A DNA stretch of 64,000 bases from UBA2199 sp964562095 (GCA_964562095.1 CAZLSH010000001.1:62001-126000), one strand, 5' to 3'; shown: positions 50,339-58,812, counted from the first letter of the stretch. Made by a program: numbers and translations. Notes: generated from the letters alone by a model not told the origin.

Positions 50339-51130
50339 ATGCGCATGATGGAAAAGAACGTTTCCACGCTTCTCCTAATCTTATTATGTGTCTTCCTGAC
50401 ACTGGGCCAATGCTGTTTCTCGAATCAAAAGGTGGAAACGCAGGTCTACAACATGCCCGACTCGATCGTGCAGGAGATCGACCGGGCGGTTCAGGACGGC
50501 AATTTCTCATGCGCCAGGAAAACGCTGTTCAGCCGGGATTACTTCCAGCTGGACAATGAGCGTTTGCTGATCCTGATCGGCATTCCCGATTACTTATGCG
50601 CATCCAATTCGTTCATGCCGGTTGTTGCGGACGGCCAGGGCAAATGGCTGGCCGGTCCGCCCATGCCCGGAGCGCCTTCCTGGATTGTGCGTGGAGCGGA
50701 TGACGCCTTGTGGCTGGCTGCGCAGTGGCAGGTCGAAGGGACGTTTCCCGCGCTGTATCGCAGCCTGAACGGCGTCGACTGGCAGGAGATCAAGCTGCCG
50801 GAAAACAGGGGCGTGGACTGCTGCTTTGAAAGGCTGGAGCGGATCTGCTTCCACCGTGGGGTTGTCCGCTTGAAATTTGCCGGCGACGCGACCGCAAAGA
50901 CGGCCTACTGGGAAGCCAAGCTTGAGGCCCTTGCCCTCTCCGGACAGAGCCCGGTTTGGAAACCGGTCGTTGTCGTCCAGGAAGGCGCCGACGAGATTTC
51001 CTGCCCATTCGTCCCCTTGGACCATGGCTCCTGGATCAGAATAGAATCGGAGCAATCAAGCTGGATCTACTTTAAAAAGAACAGAATGTATGCGAAAATT
51101 TCGCTGGTCATCCCCGGCTCGCTTGAATAA
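50339..51130 (+). CDS. Putative lipoprotein of unknown function
   Basis: 263 residues. An N-terminal hydrophobic stretch ends in LTLGQC, a plausible lipobox, followed by another cysteine. The mature part is beta-rich with tryptophan-containing repeats (WLAGPPMPGAPSW, LWLAAQWQVEG, VDWQEIKLP), recalling beta-propeller-like blades. A TATAGT box ends eight bases before the ATG, so the leader is very short. No family is recognised. The gap 50175-50338 has no gene. Confidence 0.6.
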   Translation: MRMMEKNVSTLLLILLCVFLTLGQCCFSNQKVETQVYNMPDSIVQEIDRAVQDGNFSCARKTLFSRDYFQLDNERLLILIGIPDYLCASNSFMPVVADGQGKWLAGPPMPGAPSWIVRGADDALWLAAQWQVEGTFPALYRSLNGVDWQEIKLPENRGVDCCFERLERICFHRGVVRLKFAGDATAKTAYWEAKLEALALSGQSPVWKPVVVVQEGADEISCPFVPLDHGSWIRIESEQSSWIYFKKNRMYAKISLVIPGSLE

Positions 51131-51210
51131 AGAGGCGCAGTGCCGGTTTTTTTTAAAATTTGAGAAAAGCGCAGTGAAATCACAGACCAAATAAATTCAG
51201 GAGACCGTTA

Positions 51211-52197
51211 ATGAAAGCCATCGTAACCGAACAATACGGGCCGCCCGATGTTCTCAAGCTCGCCGAGGTGGACAAGCCCGCTCCCAGGGAAAATGAGGTG
51301 TTGATCAAAGTCCGGGCGGCGTCGCTGAACGCCTTTGACTGGCACATGCTGCTGCCCGACCCGTTCATGGTCCGCCTCATGGGCGGCGGGCTGCTGAAGC
51401 CGAAGAACCGCATCCTCGGGACCGACATGGCCGGAAGAGTGGAGGCGGCCGGCGGCAGCGCAACCCAGTTCAAGCCGGGCGACGAGGTGTACGGCGACCT
51501 GGCCCGTTGGGGCTGCGGCGCCTGCGCCGAATATGTTTGCGCTCCCGAGCAGGCGCTGGCGCTCAAGCCCGTGAACATGAGCTTCGAGCAGGCGGCGGCC
51601 GTCCCCATGGCGGCGCTCACCGCCCTGCAGGGGCTGCGCGACAAGGGGCATATCCGGCCCGGGCAAAAAGTGCTGGTCAACGGCGCCTCCGGCGGCGTGG
51701 GCACGTTCGCGGTGCAGCTCGGCAAATTTTTTGCGGCTGAGGTCACCGCCGTCTGCAGCGCCGGCAACGTGGAAACGGCGCGCCTGCTTAGGGCCGATCA
51801 CGTCATCGATTATGCAAAAGAGGATTTTACCAAAAGCGGGCGGCAATACGACCTGATCCTCGGGGCCAACGGCTTTCATCCGCTCGCGGACTACAAGCGG
51901 GCGCTGGCTCCCGGGGGAATTTATGTCATGACCGGGGGCACCATGAAGCAGATCTTCCACGCCATGCTCCTGGCGCCGTGGTACTCCATGACCGGCGGCA
52001 AAAAAATGGGGGGCATAACCGCGCAGGCGAACCAGAAAGACCTGATCTTCATGAAGGAGCGCATGGAAGCCGGGGACGTGGTCCCGGTCATCGACAGGGT
52101 TTATCCGCTGGCCGAGGCCCCCGAAGCCCTGCGCTATCTTGTTGCCGGGCACGCCAGGGGGAAAGTCGTGATCCAGGTCCCTGGGAACAGCGCTTGA
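51211..52197 (+). CDS. Zinc-independent MDR alcohol dehydrogenase / quinone oxidoreductase
   Basis: 328 residues. The GroES-like N-terminal half (APRENEVLIKVRAASLNAFD) and the Rossmann motif VLVNGASGGVGTFAVQ place it in the NAD(P)-dependent medium-chain family. The catalytic zinc cysteine and the structural zinc loop are absent, as in quinone reductases. It would reduce enones or quinones with NADPH. It stands alone. Confidence 0.88.
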   Translation: MKAIVTEQYGPPDVLKLAEVDKPAPRENEVLIKVRAASLNAFDWHMLLPDPFMVRLMGGGLLKPKNRILGTDMAGRVEAAGGSATQFKPGDEVYGDLARWGCGACAEYVCAPEQALALKPVNMSFEQAAAVPMAALTALQGLRDKGHIRPGQKVLVNGASGGVGTFAVQLGKFFAAEVTAVCSAGNVETARLLRADHVIDYAKEDFTKSGRQYDLILGANGFHPLADYKRALAPGGIYVMTGGTMKQIFHAMLLAPWYSMTGGKKMGGITAQANQKDLIFMKERMEAGDVVPVIDRVYPLAEAPEALRYLVAGHARGKVVIQVPGNSA

Positions 52198-52360
52198 CAT
52201 GACGGCCGGGCGGATGGCTGCGGCGGCTGAAGACGCCCGGATCCGTGCAAAGGGACATCGAGGCGAGGTCTTGAAATGACATTTTTATTGGTGAAGCCGG
52301 TCAATGATGGTCCAGTCCATTCAAGCCCCGGCCCCTTATTTCAACCGGAAGGAGGGATCA

Positions 52361-52999
52361 ATGGAATTCTATGAAACCGTAAGAAAACGGCGGACGGTGA
52401 GGGAGTTCCTGGAGAGGCCGGTACCTGAGGCGGCGATCCGCCGGGCGCTGGCGGCCGGGCTGCGGGCGCCGTGCAACGCCCACCTCAAGAGCTGGCAGTT
52501 CGTCCTGCTGCGCGACCCGGAGAAAAGGGGCAAGGCGGTCGTCGATTGGCTGAAGGCCCGGGACATGACGGGCAGCGGGGAGATCGAGCGCTTCATCGCC
52601 CGCTTCGATGACGAGGAGCTGAAGAAAGTCTACCGCCGCTCGCTGCCGCGGCAGCAGAGCATGATGCTCGAGGCGCCCGAGCTGCTGCTGGTCTGCTTTA
52701 AAATGAAACCCCTGGGCGAGTGCGGCACGCTCTTCGAGCTCAACCCGCTGGCCTCGGCCTGGATGGCGATCGAGAACATCATGCTGGCGCTCGCCGCCGA
52801 GGGCCTCTATGGCTGCACCTACACCCCCTACGCCGCCAAGGGGCTGAAGGAGTTCCTGGGCGTGCCCGCCGGCTTCGAGATCGCCGCCGTCATCCCCTTC
52901 GGCTATGCCAAGGAACCGCCCGGGGAAAGCGAGGCCGAGGATCTCGACGCGCGAATGCATGTCGACGGCTGGGGCAATAAGACCCTTGTTTTGCATTAG
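52361..52999 (+). CDS. Nitroreductase-family protein
   Basis: 212 residues. ATG 52361 follows AAGGAGGGA. The FMN-binding start FYETVRKRRTVREFLERPV is typical, as is the second phosphate region ENIMLALAAEGLYGCTYTPY. Nitroreductases reduce nitro groups, quinones or flavins with NAD(P)H. No neighbour indicates a pathway. A second family member, the SagB-like gene, lies at 58090. Confidence 0.85.
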   Translation: MEFYETVRKRRTVREFLERPVPEAAIRRALAAGLRAPCNAHLKSWQFVLLRDPEKRGKAVVDWLKARDMTGSGEIERFIARFDDEELKKVYRRSLPRQQSMMLEAPELLLVCFKMKPLGECGTLFELNPLASAWMAIENIMLALAAEGLYGCTYTPYAAKGLKEFLGVPAGFEIAAVIPFGYAKEPPGESEAEDLDARMHVDGWGNKTLVLH

Positions 53000-53036
53000 C
53001 CCCATCACGGTGGGATCGGTCCAGGGAAGAAATAGT

Positions 53037-53132
53037 GTCAGGTCTTACATTGTGACAAAATGAGATTTCTTGTCTAATTGGAAACAAATTCGTGTTCTGA
53101 GCATGGGGAAAAGTGGTAATGTAAGACCTGAC
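53037..53132. repeat. 96-base inverted-repeat element (MITE-like)
   Basis: Perfect 15-base terminal inverted repeats GTCAGGTCTTACATT (53037-53051) and AATGTAAGACCTGAC (53118-53132) flank an AT-rich core. It sits between the nitroreductase and the beta-lactamase gene. A decayed relative of the left arm lies at 44798-44820. Confidence 0.8.
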
Positions 53133-53186
53133 GCCGAGCTTTCCTGGAAACGAATCCATGCGGCCGGAACCTGGGGAGGAAATAAG

Positions 53187-54140
53187 ATGATGAAATTCGC
53201 AAGGTGGATGATCGCTGCGGCACTCGTTAATGTTGCCGCGGCAGGTTTGACCTGGGGCGCGGAGAAAGCCCCCAACCTGGAAATGCTGCGCCGCGAAGTG
53301 GAGACCGTTGCGCGGTCGATCGACGGCAAGCTGGGAGTGGCCCTGCTGGCACTGGAGACGCGGGAGACCTTCCTGTTCAACGGCAACGACCGCTTCCCCA
53401 TGCAGAGCGTTTACAAGTTTCCCCTGGCCTTGGCCGTGCTCGACCGGGTGGACAAGGGCCGGCTTTCCCTCAGCCAGGCCGTTCATTTGGCCCTTGCCGA
53501 CCTCCTGCTCGACAACTGGAGCCCGCTGCGGGAGCGCTATCCTGCAGGAAACGTCGACATCGCCTTGAGCGAGCTGCTGCGTTACACCGTCAGCCAGAGC
53601 GACAACAACGGCTGCGATATCCTCTTTCGCATGCTGGGCGGCCCGCCGGCGGTCAAGGCCTACATCCGCGGCCTCGGCATAAAGGGCATGGCCATTGCCG
53701 CCACCGAGGCGGAGATGCACCGCGTCCGCGATGCGCAATTCAGCAACTGGTGCGAGCCGGCGGCCATGGCGAGGCTGCTCGACCTCTTTTTCCAGGGCAA
53801 GCCCCATACTGTCCCCAGCCGCGATTTCCTGATGCGCCTGATGCTGGAGACCGCCACCGGGCCAAAACGGATCAAGGGCCTGCTGCCCCCGGGTACGGCG
53901 GTCGCCCACAAGACCGGCACGTCGTCCACCGATGAAAAAAGGGTGACGGCGGCCACCAACGATGTCGGCATCGTCACCGTGGCTGGAGGCAACCATGTCG
54001 CCATGGTCATTTTCCTGGCCGATTCCTCCGCTTCCCTGGAAGCCCGGGAAAACGCGATTGCCCGCGTCGCTCGCGCCGGGTATAATTATTTTTCGTTGTC
54101 TAAACCCGGGGAAGAATTGGGGACGGACGGAAAAAGGTAA
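53187..54140 (+). CDS. Class A beta-lactamase, subclass A2-like (PER/CepA type)
   Basis: 317 residues with a signal peptide (about 1-24). The serine active site SVYK (S74, K77), the SDN loop (138-140) and KTG (242-244) are all present. TEAEMHRVRDAQFSNW resembles the omega-loop region of PER-type A2 enzymes, and ETATGPKRIKGLLPPGT the end region. It should hydrolyse beta-lactams in the periplasm. GGGGAGGA precedes ATG 53187. The last ~10 residues (from EELGTDG) come from sequence like the RAYT terminal repeat. Confidence 0.9.
   Translation: MMKFARWMIAAALVNVAAAGLTWGAEKAPNLEMLRREVETVARSIDGKLGVALLALETRETFLFNGNDRFPMQSVYKFPLALAVLDRVDKGRLSLSQAVHLALADLLLDNWSPLRERYPAGNVDIALSELLRYTVSQSDNNGCDILFRMLGGPPAVKAYIRGLGIKGMAIAATEAEMHRVRDAQFSNWCEPAAMARLLDLFFQGKPHTVPSRDFLMRLMLETATGPKRIKGLLPPGTAVAHKTGTSSTDEKRVTAATNDVGIVTVAGGNHVAMVIFLADSSASLEARENAIARVARAGYNYFSLSKPGEELGTDGKR
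54116..54128 (+). repeat. RAYT terminal-repeat remnant in the 3' end of the beta-lactamase gene
   Basis: ATTGGGGACGGAC matches the outermost bases of the RAYT left end, then diverges. It supplies the last codons before the TAA. Confidence 0.45.
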
Positions 54141-54204
54141 AAACTCGGGGAAAATTGGGGATGAGTATGCAATCAAGCATAAAGCCAAAATAATGGGAGG
54201 AGAG

Positions 54205-54564
54205 ATGATTTTTCATATTACAACCCAAAAGGAATGGGAAGCAGCAAAAGCAAAAGGGATGTATGCCGCCCTTTCGCTTGCGCATGAAGGCTTCATCCAT
54301 TGTTCAAAAAAGGAACAGATATTGGATACGGCCAATAATTATTTTCGCGGCCAGCACGATTTGATTTTGCTGTGCATCATGCCCGAAAAGCTTCAAGCCG
54401 ATCTGAAGTATGAAGATCCCACTGGAAAACAAAGCGCGATTGATTTTGGCTTGTTCCCTCATGTTTACGGGCCGATAAATCCGGAAGCCGTAATAATGGC
54501 CGTTCCTCTTCCCTGTGATAGCGAGGGGAAATTCAAGCTGCCCGAAGCATTGAATAACTTATAA
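54205..54564 (+). CDS. DUF952-family protein
   Basis: 119 residues. FHITTQKEWEAAKAKGMY, GFIHCSKKEQI and GLFPHVYGPINPEAV match the small DUF952 family, whose fold resembles ADP-ribosyltransferase-like or glutathione-S-transferase-associated proteins. ATG 54205 follows GGGAGG. Base composition is lower in G+C than around it, possibly a sign of transfer. Function is unknown. Confidence 0.78.
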   Translation: MIFHITTQKEWEAAKAKGMYAALSLAHEGFIHCSKKEQILDTANNYFRGQHDLILLCIMPEKLQADLKYEDPTGKQSAIDFGLFPHVYGPINPEAVIMAVPLPCDSEGKFKLPEALNNL

Positions 54565-54597
54565 AGAAAACTTCCGTGGGGCTTGGAAGGCATATGA

Positions 54598-54714
54598 TTA
54601 TCAGTGCTTGTAAGTATGCACAAATCAAACATTTTTTTAATTCAGTTTTTCAGAAGCTTGTTAGTCGATTCAATTCATGGATAAATGCATATTTACAAGC
54701 ATCGTCCCTGATAA
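54598..54714. repeat. 117-base imperfect inverted-repeat element (MITE-like)
   Basis: The left arm 54598-54620 (TTATCAG, then TGCTTGTAAGTATGCA) pairs with the right arm 54686-54714 (TGCATATTTACAAGCA, then CTGATAA). There is one mismatch and a six-base bulge. It fills most of the gap 54565-54764. Confidence 0.65.
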
Positions 54715-54764
54715 CTTCGCCCGCTTTTAATTGCCAATTCAAAGCTCTATAATAGCCTGCAGGC

Positions 54765-55388
54765 ATGAGATCGATTCATACTGTTTTCGTCGTCGCGTAC
54801 TTCGCCGCCATGGCCCTCGAGGTCGTCCTGCGGCTGCCCTACAGCCGCCTTCACCGCCGCACGGAGAAAAAGGACCGGCGCATCGACATCCGCGAGCGGA
54901 TCGTTCTTGCCGCCCTGTCGCTCGGAACCTTGTTGCTTCCCCTGATCTATGCGCTGACGCCATGGCTCGACTTCGCCGACTATCGGCTGCCCCAAACCTC
55001 CGCGATCGTCTTGGGTGTCCTCGGCCTGCCCCTGTTGGCCGCAGCCGTATGGGTCCTCTGGCGGGCGCACCGCGACTTGGGCGCCGGCTGGTCGCCCTCG
55101 CTGGAGATCGCCGAAGGCCAGAGGCTGATCACCACGGGCATCTATGGCTCGGTCCGCCACCCGATGTACGCCTCGCTCCTGCTGTGGAGCCTGGCCCAGC
55201 CCCTGCTGCTGCAGAATTGGGTCGCCGGGCCGCCCGGGCTGGCGGTGCTCCTTCTGGCGCTCCTCGTGCGCGTGCCAGGGGAGGAGCGCATGATGCTCGA
55301 TCACTTCGGTGACGAGTACCGCGCCTATTCCCTGCGCATGGGACGGGTGCTGCCCCGCATCAACGTTTTTCGGGGAGAACGGGGCTGA
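54765..55388 (+). CDS. Isoprenylcysteine methyltransferase-like membrane protein (ICMT/PEMT family)
   Basis: 207 residues with four to five membrane helices. The conserved SAM-binding end TTGIYGSVRHPMYASLLLW and EERMMLDHFGDEYRAY is the family signature (RHPxY and EExxL...Y). It would methylate a lipid or other hydrophobic acceptor. Bacterial substrates are mostly unknown. A TATAAT lies about 11 bases before the ATG, so the leader is very short. Confidence 0.85.
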   Translation: MRSIHTVFVVAYFAAMALEVVLRLPYSRLHRRTEKKDRRIDIRERIVLAALSLGTLLLPLIYALTPWLDFADYRLPQTSAIVLGVLGLPLLAAAVWVLWRAHRDLGAGWSPSLEIAEGQRLITTGIYGSVRHPMYASLLLWSLAQPLLLQNWVAGPPGLAVLLLALLVRVPGEERMMLDHFGDEYRAYSLRMGRVLPRINVFRGERG

Positions 55389-55489
55389 AAACCTGGATGT
55401 GTGGCTGCATGCCGACGGCAGGGAGAATATGGATCATTTTTTGAAAAATCACTGCCATTGATTCGAATGTTTTTCAGGAGATGTCTGAA

Positions 55490-55747
55490 ATGAACTGCGA
55501 CAAAATGGAAATAGCGGAGATCAAGGCGCGGCTGGAAAAGATCGAAATGCAGCTGGGCTTCCTGTTCAGGAGCCTGAACATCACCACCCGCGAGGCGCCG
55601 GCCGGGAGTGCTTCAGCGGCGGTCCTGGAACTGGCGGCCAAGGGAGACAAGATCGCCGCCATCCGGGCGTTCCGGGAGGAGACCGGCGCGAGCCTGAAGG
55701 ACGCCAAGATTTTTATCGAGTCGCTTGGCAGGGGGAACCGGTCTTGA
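55490..55747 (+). CDS. Small protein with ribosomal bL12 C-terminal-like domain
   Basis: 85 residues. An N-terminal coiled coil (MEIAEIKARLEKIEMQLGFL) is joined by a flexible linker to KIAAIRAFREETGASLKDAK plus IFIESL. That segment closely resembles the factor-binding helices of bL12 (KIxVIKxxRExTGLGLKEAK). ATG 55490 has AGGAG nine bases upstream. ATG 55481 is too close to it. The role may be protein-protein binding. It is not the ribosomal protein itself. Confidence 0.7.
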   Translation: MNCDKMEIAEIKARLEKIEMQLGFLFRSLNITTREAPAGSASAAVLELAAKGDKIAAIRAFREETGASLKDAKIFIESLGRGNRS

Positions 55748-55997
55748 AATGACCGTTCCAACTGAAGCAATCAGTCGATAGTCGGCATTTTATTTCTAGA
55801 TCTGACCTTTTCTTGATCGATTTTCCAGATAATTGCCTTTGGACGGGAGGCATCTCGCCCGGAAGCTGCACCGGAACCAGAAAAAAACAGATTCCACGAG
55901 ATTCTGACCACTGTCAGGGTATTTATCAGTTAAAGAGACGTCGCGGCCGCAACTCGGGGACGCCCGCCCCCGCGGGGCGGCAACAAGGAGGGAAAAC

Positions 55998-57092
55998 ATG
56001 CATGCTGCATTTCGTAGCCTGATCTTGGGCGTCCTGCTCATTCCTGGCATCGCTGCGGCCCAGAATTGCCTGGTGATGGAACCCGACGCCAATACGGCAT
56101 GGACCTCGGGGCAGCTGGTGACGATCCGCTGGAATGGCGGCGAAATCCCCGCCGATCACCTGATGAAGCTCCGCCTGCGCAACGAGGCCAATACGGAAAT
56201 CGTTTTCAATATCACTCCTCAAAGCCAGAACACTCCCAATACGGGCCAGTACCAATGGACCGTCGATGCCGCCATCCCCCCGGGGCGCTACATCGTGCGC
56301 GTGAACGACACCCAGGGCCCGGTGCAATGCGACAGTCCGCCGTTCACCATTCGGGGCGGCATGACCATTGCGGATATCCCGAGAACCCCGCCATCCCCTC
56401 TCCCTCCCCGACCGGACCTTTGGATCTACTGGAACCTCCCGACCGGGCTGCAGTTCAACACCACGGATGCCACCGTATTCCGGGTGGGGGTCAAGAACCT
56501 CGGCCAGGCGGGATCGCCTGCCTGTCCCTTTGACTACACCATAACTGACGGAAATGGCCAGAGCAAAAGCATCCGTCTCCAGGTGCCGCGGATAAAGGCG
56601 GGTGGGATGGAGCTGCTCCAGTTTCAGTACCAATTCACCGCTGGGGGAACCTACGTGTTCACGGGGATGGTGGACCCTAAGGATGAGGTCAGGGAAATGG
56701 ACGAGACCAATAACCGTTTGTCCCAGACCCTGGCCGTGGCCGACGACATCAAGCCCGACCTCACCCTGGTGGATGTTTCCCAGTTTTATAACTCGGATAT
56801 CGGCAGCACCCACAAAGTATGGGGAAAGGTGAAAAATATCGGTAAACGCCGGTCGCCCCCGGTACAGCTGGATATCAAGTGTTCACCCAAGGTGAAAACC
56901 CGCACCAAAACCATCCGCTCCCTGAACCCGGGAGATACGGAATACTTCGAGTTCGGCTTCGAGTATTGGACCACCGGAACCAAACACGGCGTCCTCTGGG
57001 TGGACATGGGCGACCAAGTGGACGAGATCAATGAGGAAAACAACCGCTTGACCTTTTCCTTTCAGGTGATAAGCGGGACTGTTTTCGATTAA
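55998..57092 (+). CDS. Secreted protein with Kre9/KNH-like and two CARDB domains
   Basis: 364 residues. A signal peptide (about 1-22) precedes an N-terminal Ser-Thr-rich anchored-type domain (about 30-120, WTSGQLVTIRWNGG). Two CARDB beta-sandwich repeats follow (about 138-250 and 253-358), each ending in the typical DEVREMDETNNRLSQ and DQVDEINEENNRLTF. It is probably an extracellular adhesion or binding protein. GGAGGGAAAAC precedes the ATG. The gap 55748-55997 holds only a GC hairpin (CGCCCCCGCGGGGCG). Confidence 0.82.
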   Translation: MHAAFRSLILGVLLIPGIAAAQNCLVMEPDANTAWTSGQLVTIRWNGGEIPADHLMKLRLRNEANTEIVFNITPQSQNTPNTGQYQWTVDAAIPPGRYIVRVNDTQGPVQCDSPPFTIRGGMTIADIPRTPPSPLPPRPDLWIYWNLPTGLQFNTTDATVFRVGVKNLGQAGSPACPFDYTITDGNGQSKSIRLQVPRIKAGGMELLQFQYQFTAGGTYVFTGMVDPKDEVREMDETNNRLSQTLAVADDIKPDLTLVDVSQFYNSDIGSTHKVWGKVKNIGKRRSPPVQLDIKCSPKVKTRTKTIRSLNPGDTEYFEFGFEYWTTGTKHGVLWVDMGDQVDEINEENNRLTFSFQVISGTVFD

Positions 57093-57352
57093 ATATGGGG
57101 GGTCTGCCGAGAGCTTGAAAGGAGCCCTTGATAATGCACGTGCCGAGCTGGCGGGGTCAGTGGCATTGGGATCAATTCCGGGAATGACATTTTTTATGAA
57201 AGTGCACAAAAATCACGCTGTCAATTGAAAACCAGACTCAATTTTTTAAAAACATAAATATCACATTTCTCTTTATTGATATTCTTTTCCGGCGGCACTA
57301 CTATTTTTTGTGAAGATACAGGCGATAGTGAGCACAGTGAGGGAGGCGGCGA

Positions 57353-57832
57353 ATGAAAAGAGAGAGAAAAGGACGCAAGCGGGTCCAATCGGGGTGTGCG
57401 CTGGCCGCCCTGATCTTGGCCCTGACGATGAGTTTCTCCTGCAAGTCGAATGATTTGCCGCAGGGGCTTTCCGCGAAATTCTCGACAAATAAAGCGGAAT
57501 ACGGGCAGGGAGAAGCGATCCATCTGCAATTGCTCCTGCGAAACGAAAGTGGCGACCCCATGACGCTGACCTTCGCCAGTTCCCAGAAATATGACTTCTG
57601 GGTGCGAAACGCGAACGGCGGCGAAGTCTGGCGCTGGTCCGACTCCAGGGTGTTTCTCGCCGTCATCACTCATGTCGACATCCTGCCCGGCGCAACCATT
57701 CAACTCGCTGAAACCTGGGATCAGTTGACTCTCGGGGAAACGGCGGTCCCGCCCGGCACCTACACCATCCATGCCGGAATCGTCATTGGCGATGCGCCCG
57801 GGATCGACCCCGTGACCATCACCATCCGCTGA
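57353..57832 (+). CDS. Lipoprotein with BsuPI-type intracellular proteinase inhibitor domain
   Basis: 159 residues. A signal segment ends with a likely lipobox cysteine in MSFSCKS. The mature domain FSTNKAEYGQGEAIHLQLLL, then LTFASSQKYDFWV, and VPPGTYTIHAGI near the end match the BsuPI beta-sandwich. It is probably anchored in the outer membrane or periplasm. The 57093-57352 gap upstream has no clear gene. Confidence 0.78.
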   Translation: MKRERKGRKRVQSGCALAALILALTMSFSCKSNDLPQGLSAKFSTNKAEYGQGEAIHLQLLLRNESGDPMTLTFASSQKYDFWVRNANGGEVWRWSDSRVFLAVITHVDILPGATIQLAETWDQLTLGETAVPPGTYTIHAGIVIGDAPGIDPVTITIR

Positions 57833-57930
57833 ACCGGGGCCGCCGATCAAAAGGGCGCGACAAACAGGCAGACTTTTTGCCAGTTCGTATCTTCCCTGTT
57901 GTCTTTAGCTTCCCATTCAGGGCTTCGTTC

Positions 57931-58010
57931 TTCCTCTACCTATTTACCCCTCTGTTTCTATACCTCTTGTCTCTTTTCTCCAGCCTCTCGCCTCTTGTCC
58001 GTTTCCCGGT
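57931..58010. repeat. Word array I (CTCTTGTC type, pyrimidine-rich)
   Basis: Words such as TACCTCTTGTCTC and CTCGCCTCTTGTCC. In reverse these are GACAAGAGG/GAGAGG words, related to the second half of array A. Apart from the promoter at 58012 and a four-codon ORF at 58048, the gap 57833-58089 has no gene. Confidence 0.45.
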
Positions 58011-58011
58011 A

Positions 58012-58040
58012 TTGTGATCGCTTTTCTTCGCGGCTATAAT
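58012..58040 (+). promoter_or_regulatory. Promoter upstream of the SagB-like gene
   Basis: TTGTGA (58012-58017), 17 bases and a perfect TATAAT (58035-58040). Seven bases later stands an ATG opening a four-codon ORF (MKKE, 58048-58062). The main gene follows at 58090 with its own AGGAGGT. Confidence 0.55.
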
Positions 58041-58089
58041 CGATCCAATGAAAAAAGAATGACCCGAAAACAAACAGGAGGTTGCGCGA

Positions 58090-58812
58090 ATGAAATTGTG
58101 GATATCGTTGTTGATCTTAGCGATAGCGGCGGCGGCTCCGGCCTGGGCGCAGGCCGCGGGGGGCGATGAGATGAAGGGCGCCGAGGCGGTGACCAAGCTC
58201 CCGGCGCCGCGCCTTGACGGCCCGGTCTCGGTCGAGAAGGCGATCAGGGAGCGGCGATCGGTCCGCAGCTTTTCGGAGGAGGCGCTGACCCTTGAGCAGG
58301 CGGCGCAACTGCTGTGGGCCGCCTACGGCGTCACCAAGCCGGTCCCCGACGGCCCCGCCTTCATCCGCGGCGGCCTGCGCGCCGCGCCCTCGGCCGGCGC
58401 CCTCTACCCGCTGGAGGTCTATCTCGTAGCCGGGAATGTGACCGGCCTGGCGCCGGGGATCTACCGCTACGTTTCGGAGAAGCACGAGCTGGCCAGGATC
58501 GAAGCGGGCGACCGGCGCGATGCCCTGTGCCGGGCGGCTCTCGGCCAGGCCTGGATCCGCGAAGCCCCGGTGGTGCTGGTCTTCAGCGCGATCTTTGAGC
58601 GTACCACCAAGAAATACGGCGAGCGCGGGCGAGAACGCTACGTCTGGATGGATGCCGGCTTCGCGGGCGAGAACGTCTACCTGCAGGCCCAGGTAATGGG
58701 CATGGGCTGCTGCATCGCCGGCGCCTTCGACGACGCCGCGGTCAAGGATGCAGTGAAGATGGCTACCGCCGAAGTGCCGGTCTGCATCCTGGGCGTGGGC
58801 AAACGGAGATAG
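58090..58812 (+). CDS. SagB/ThcOx-type nitroreductase, exported
   Basis: 240 residues with a signal peptide (about 1-23). The FMN-binding start VEKAIRERRSVRSFSEEALT and the SagB-type stretch RAAPSAGALYPLEVYLVAG are clear. QVMGMGCCIAGAFDDAAV completes the flavin site. SagB-type enzymes oxidise azolines in peptide natural products. No precursor peptide or cyclodehydratase is nearby, and export suggests a redox role of another kind. Confidence 0.87.
   Translation: MKLWISLLILAIAAAAPAWAQAAGGDEMKGAEAVTKLPAPRLDGPVSVEKAIRERRSVRSFSEEALTLEQAAQLLWAAYGVTKPVPDGPAFIRGGLRAAPSAGALYPLEVYLVAGNVTGLAPGIYRYVSEKHELARIEAGDRRDALCRAALGQAWIREAPVVLVFSAIFERTTKKYGERGRERYVWMDAGFAGENVYLQAQVMGMGCCIAGAFDDAAVKDAVKMATAEVPVCILGVGKRR

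Noticed and set aside
57093..57352. Short ORFs after the CARDB gene
   Set aside because: There is a ~38-codon open frame ending HKNHAVN without a start or ribosome site. It may be a gene remnant but cannot be supported.
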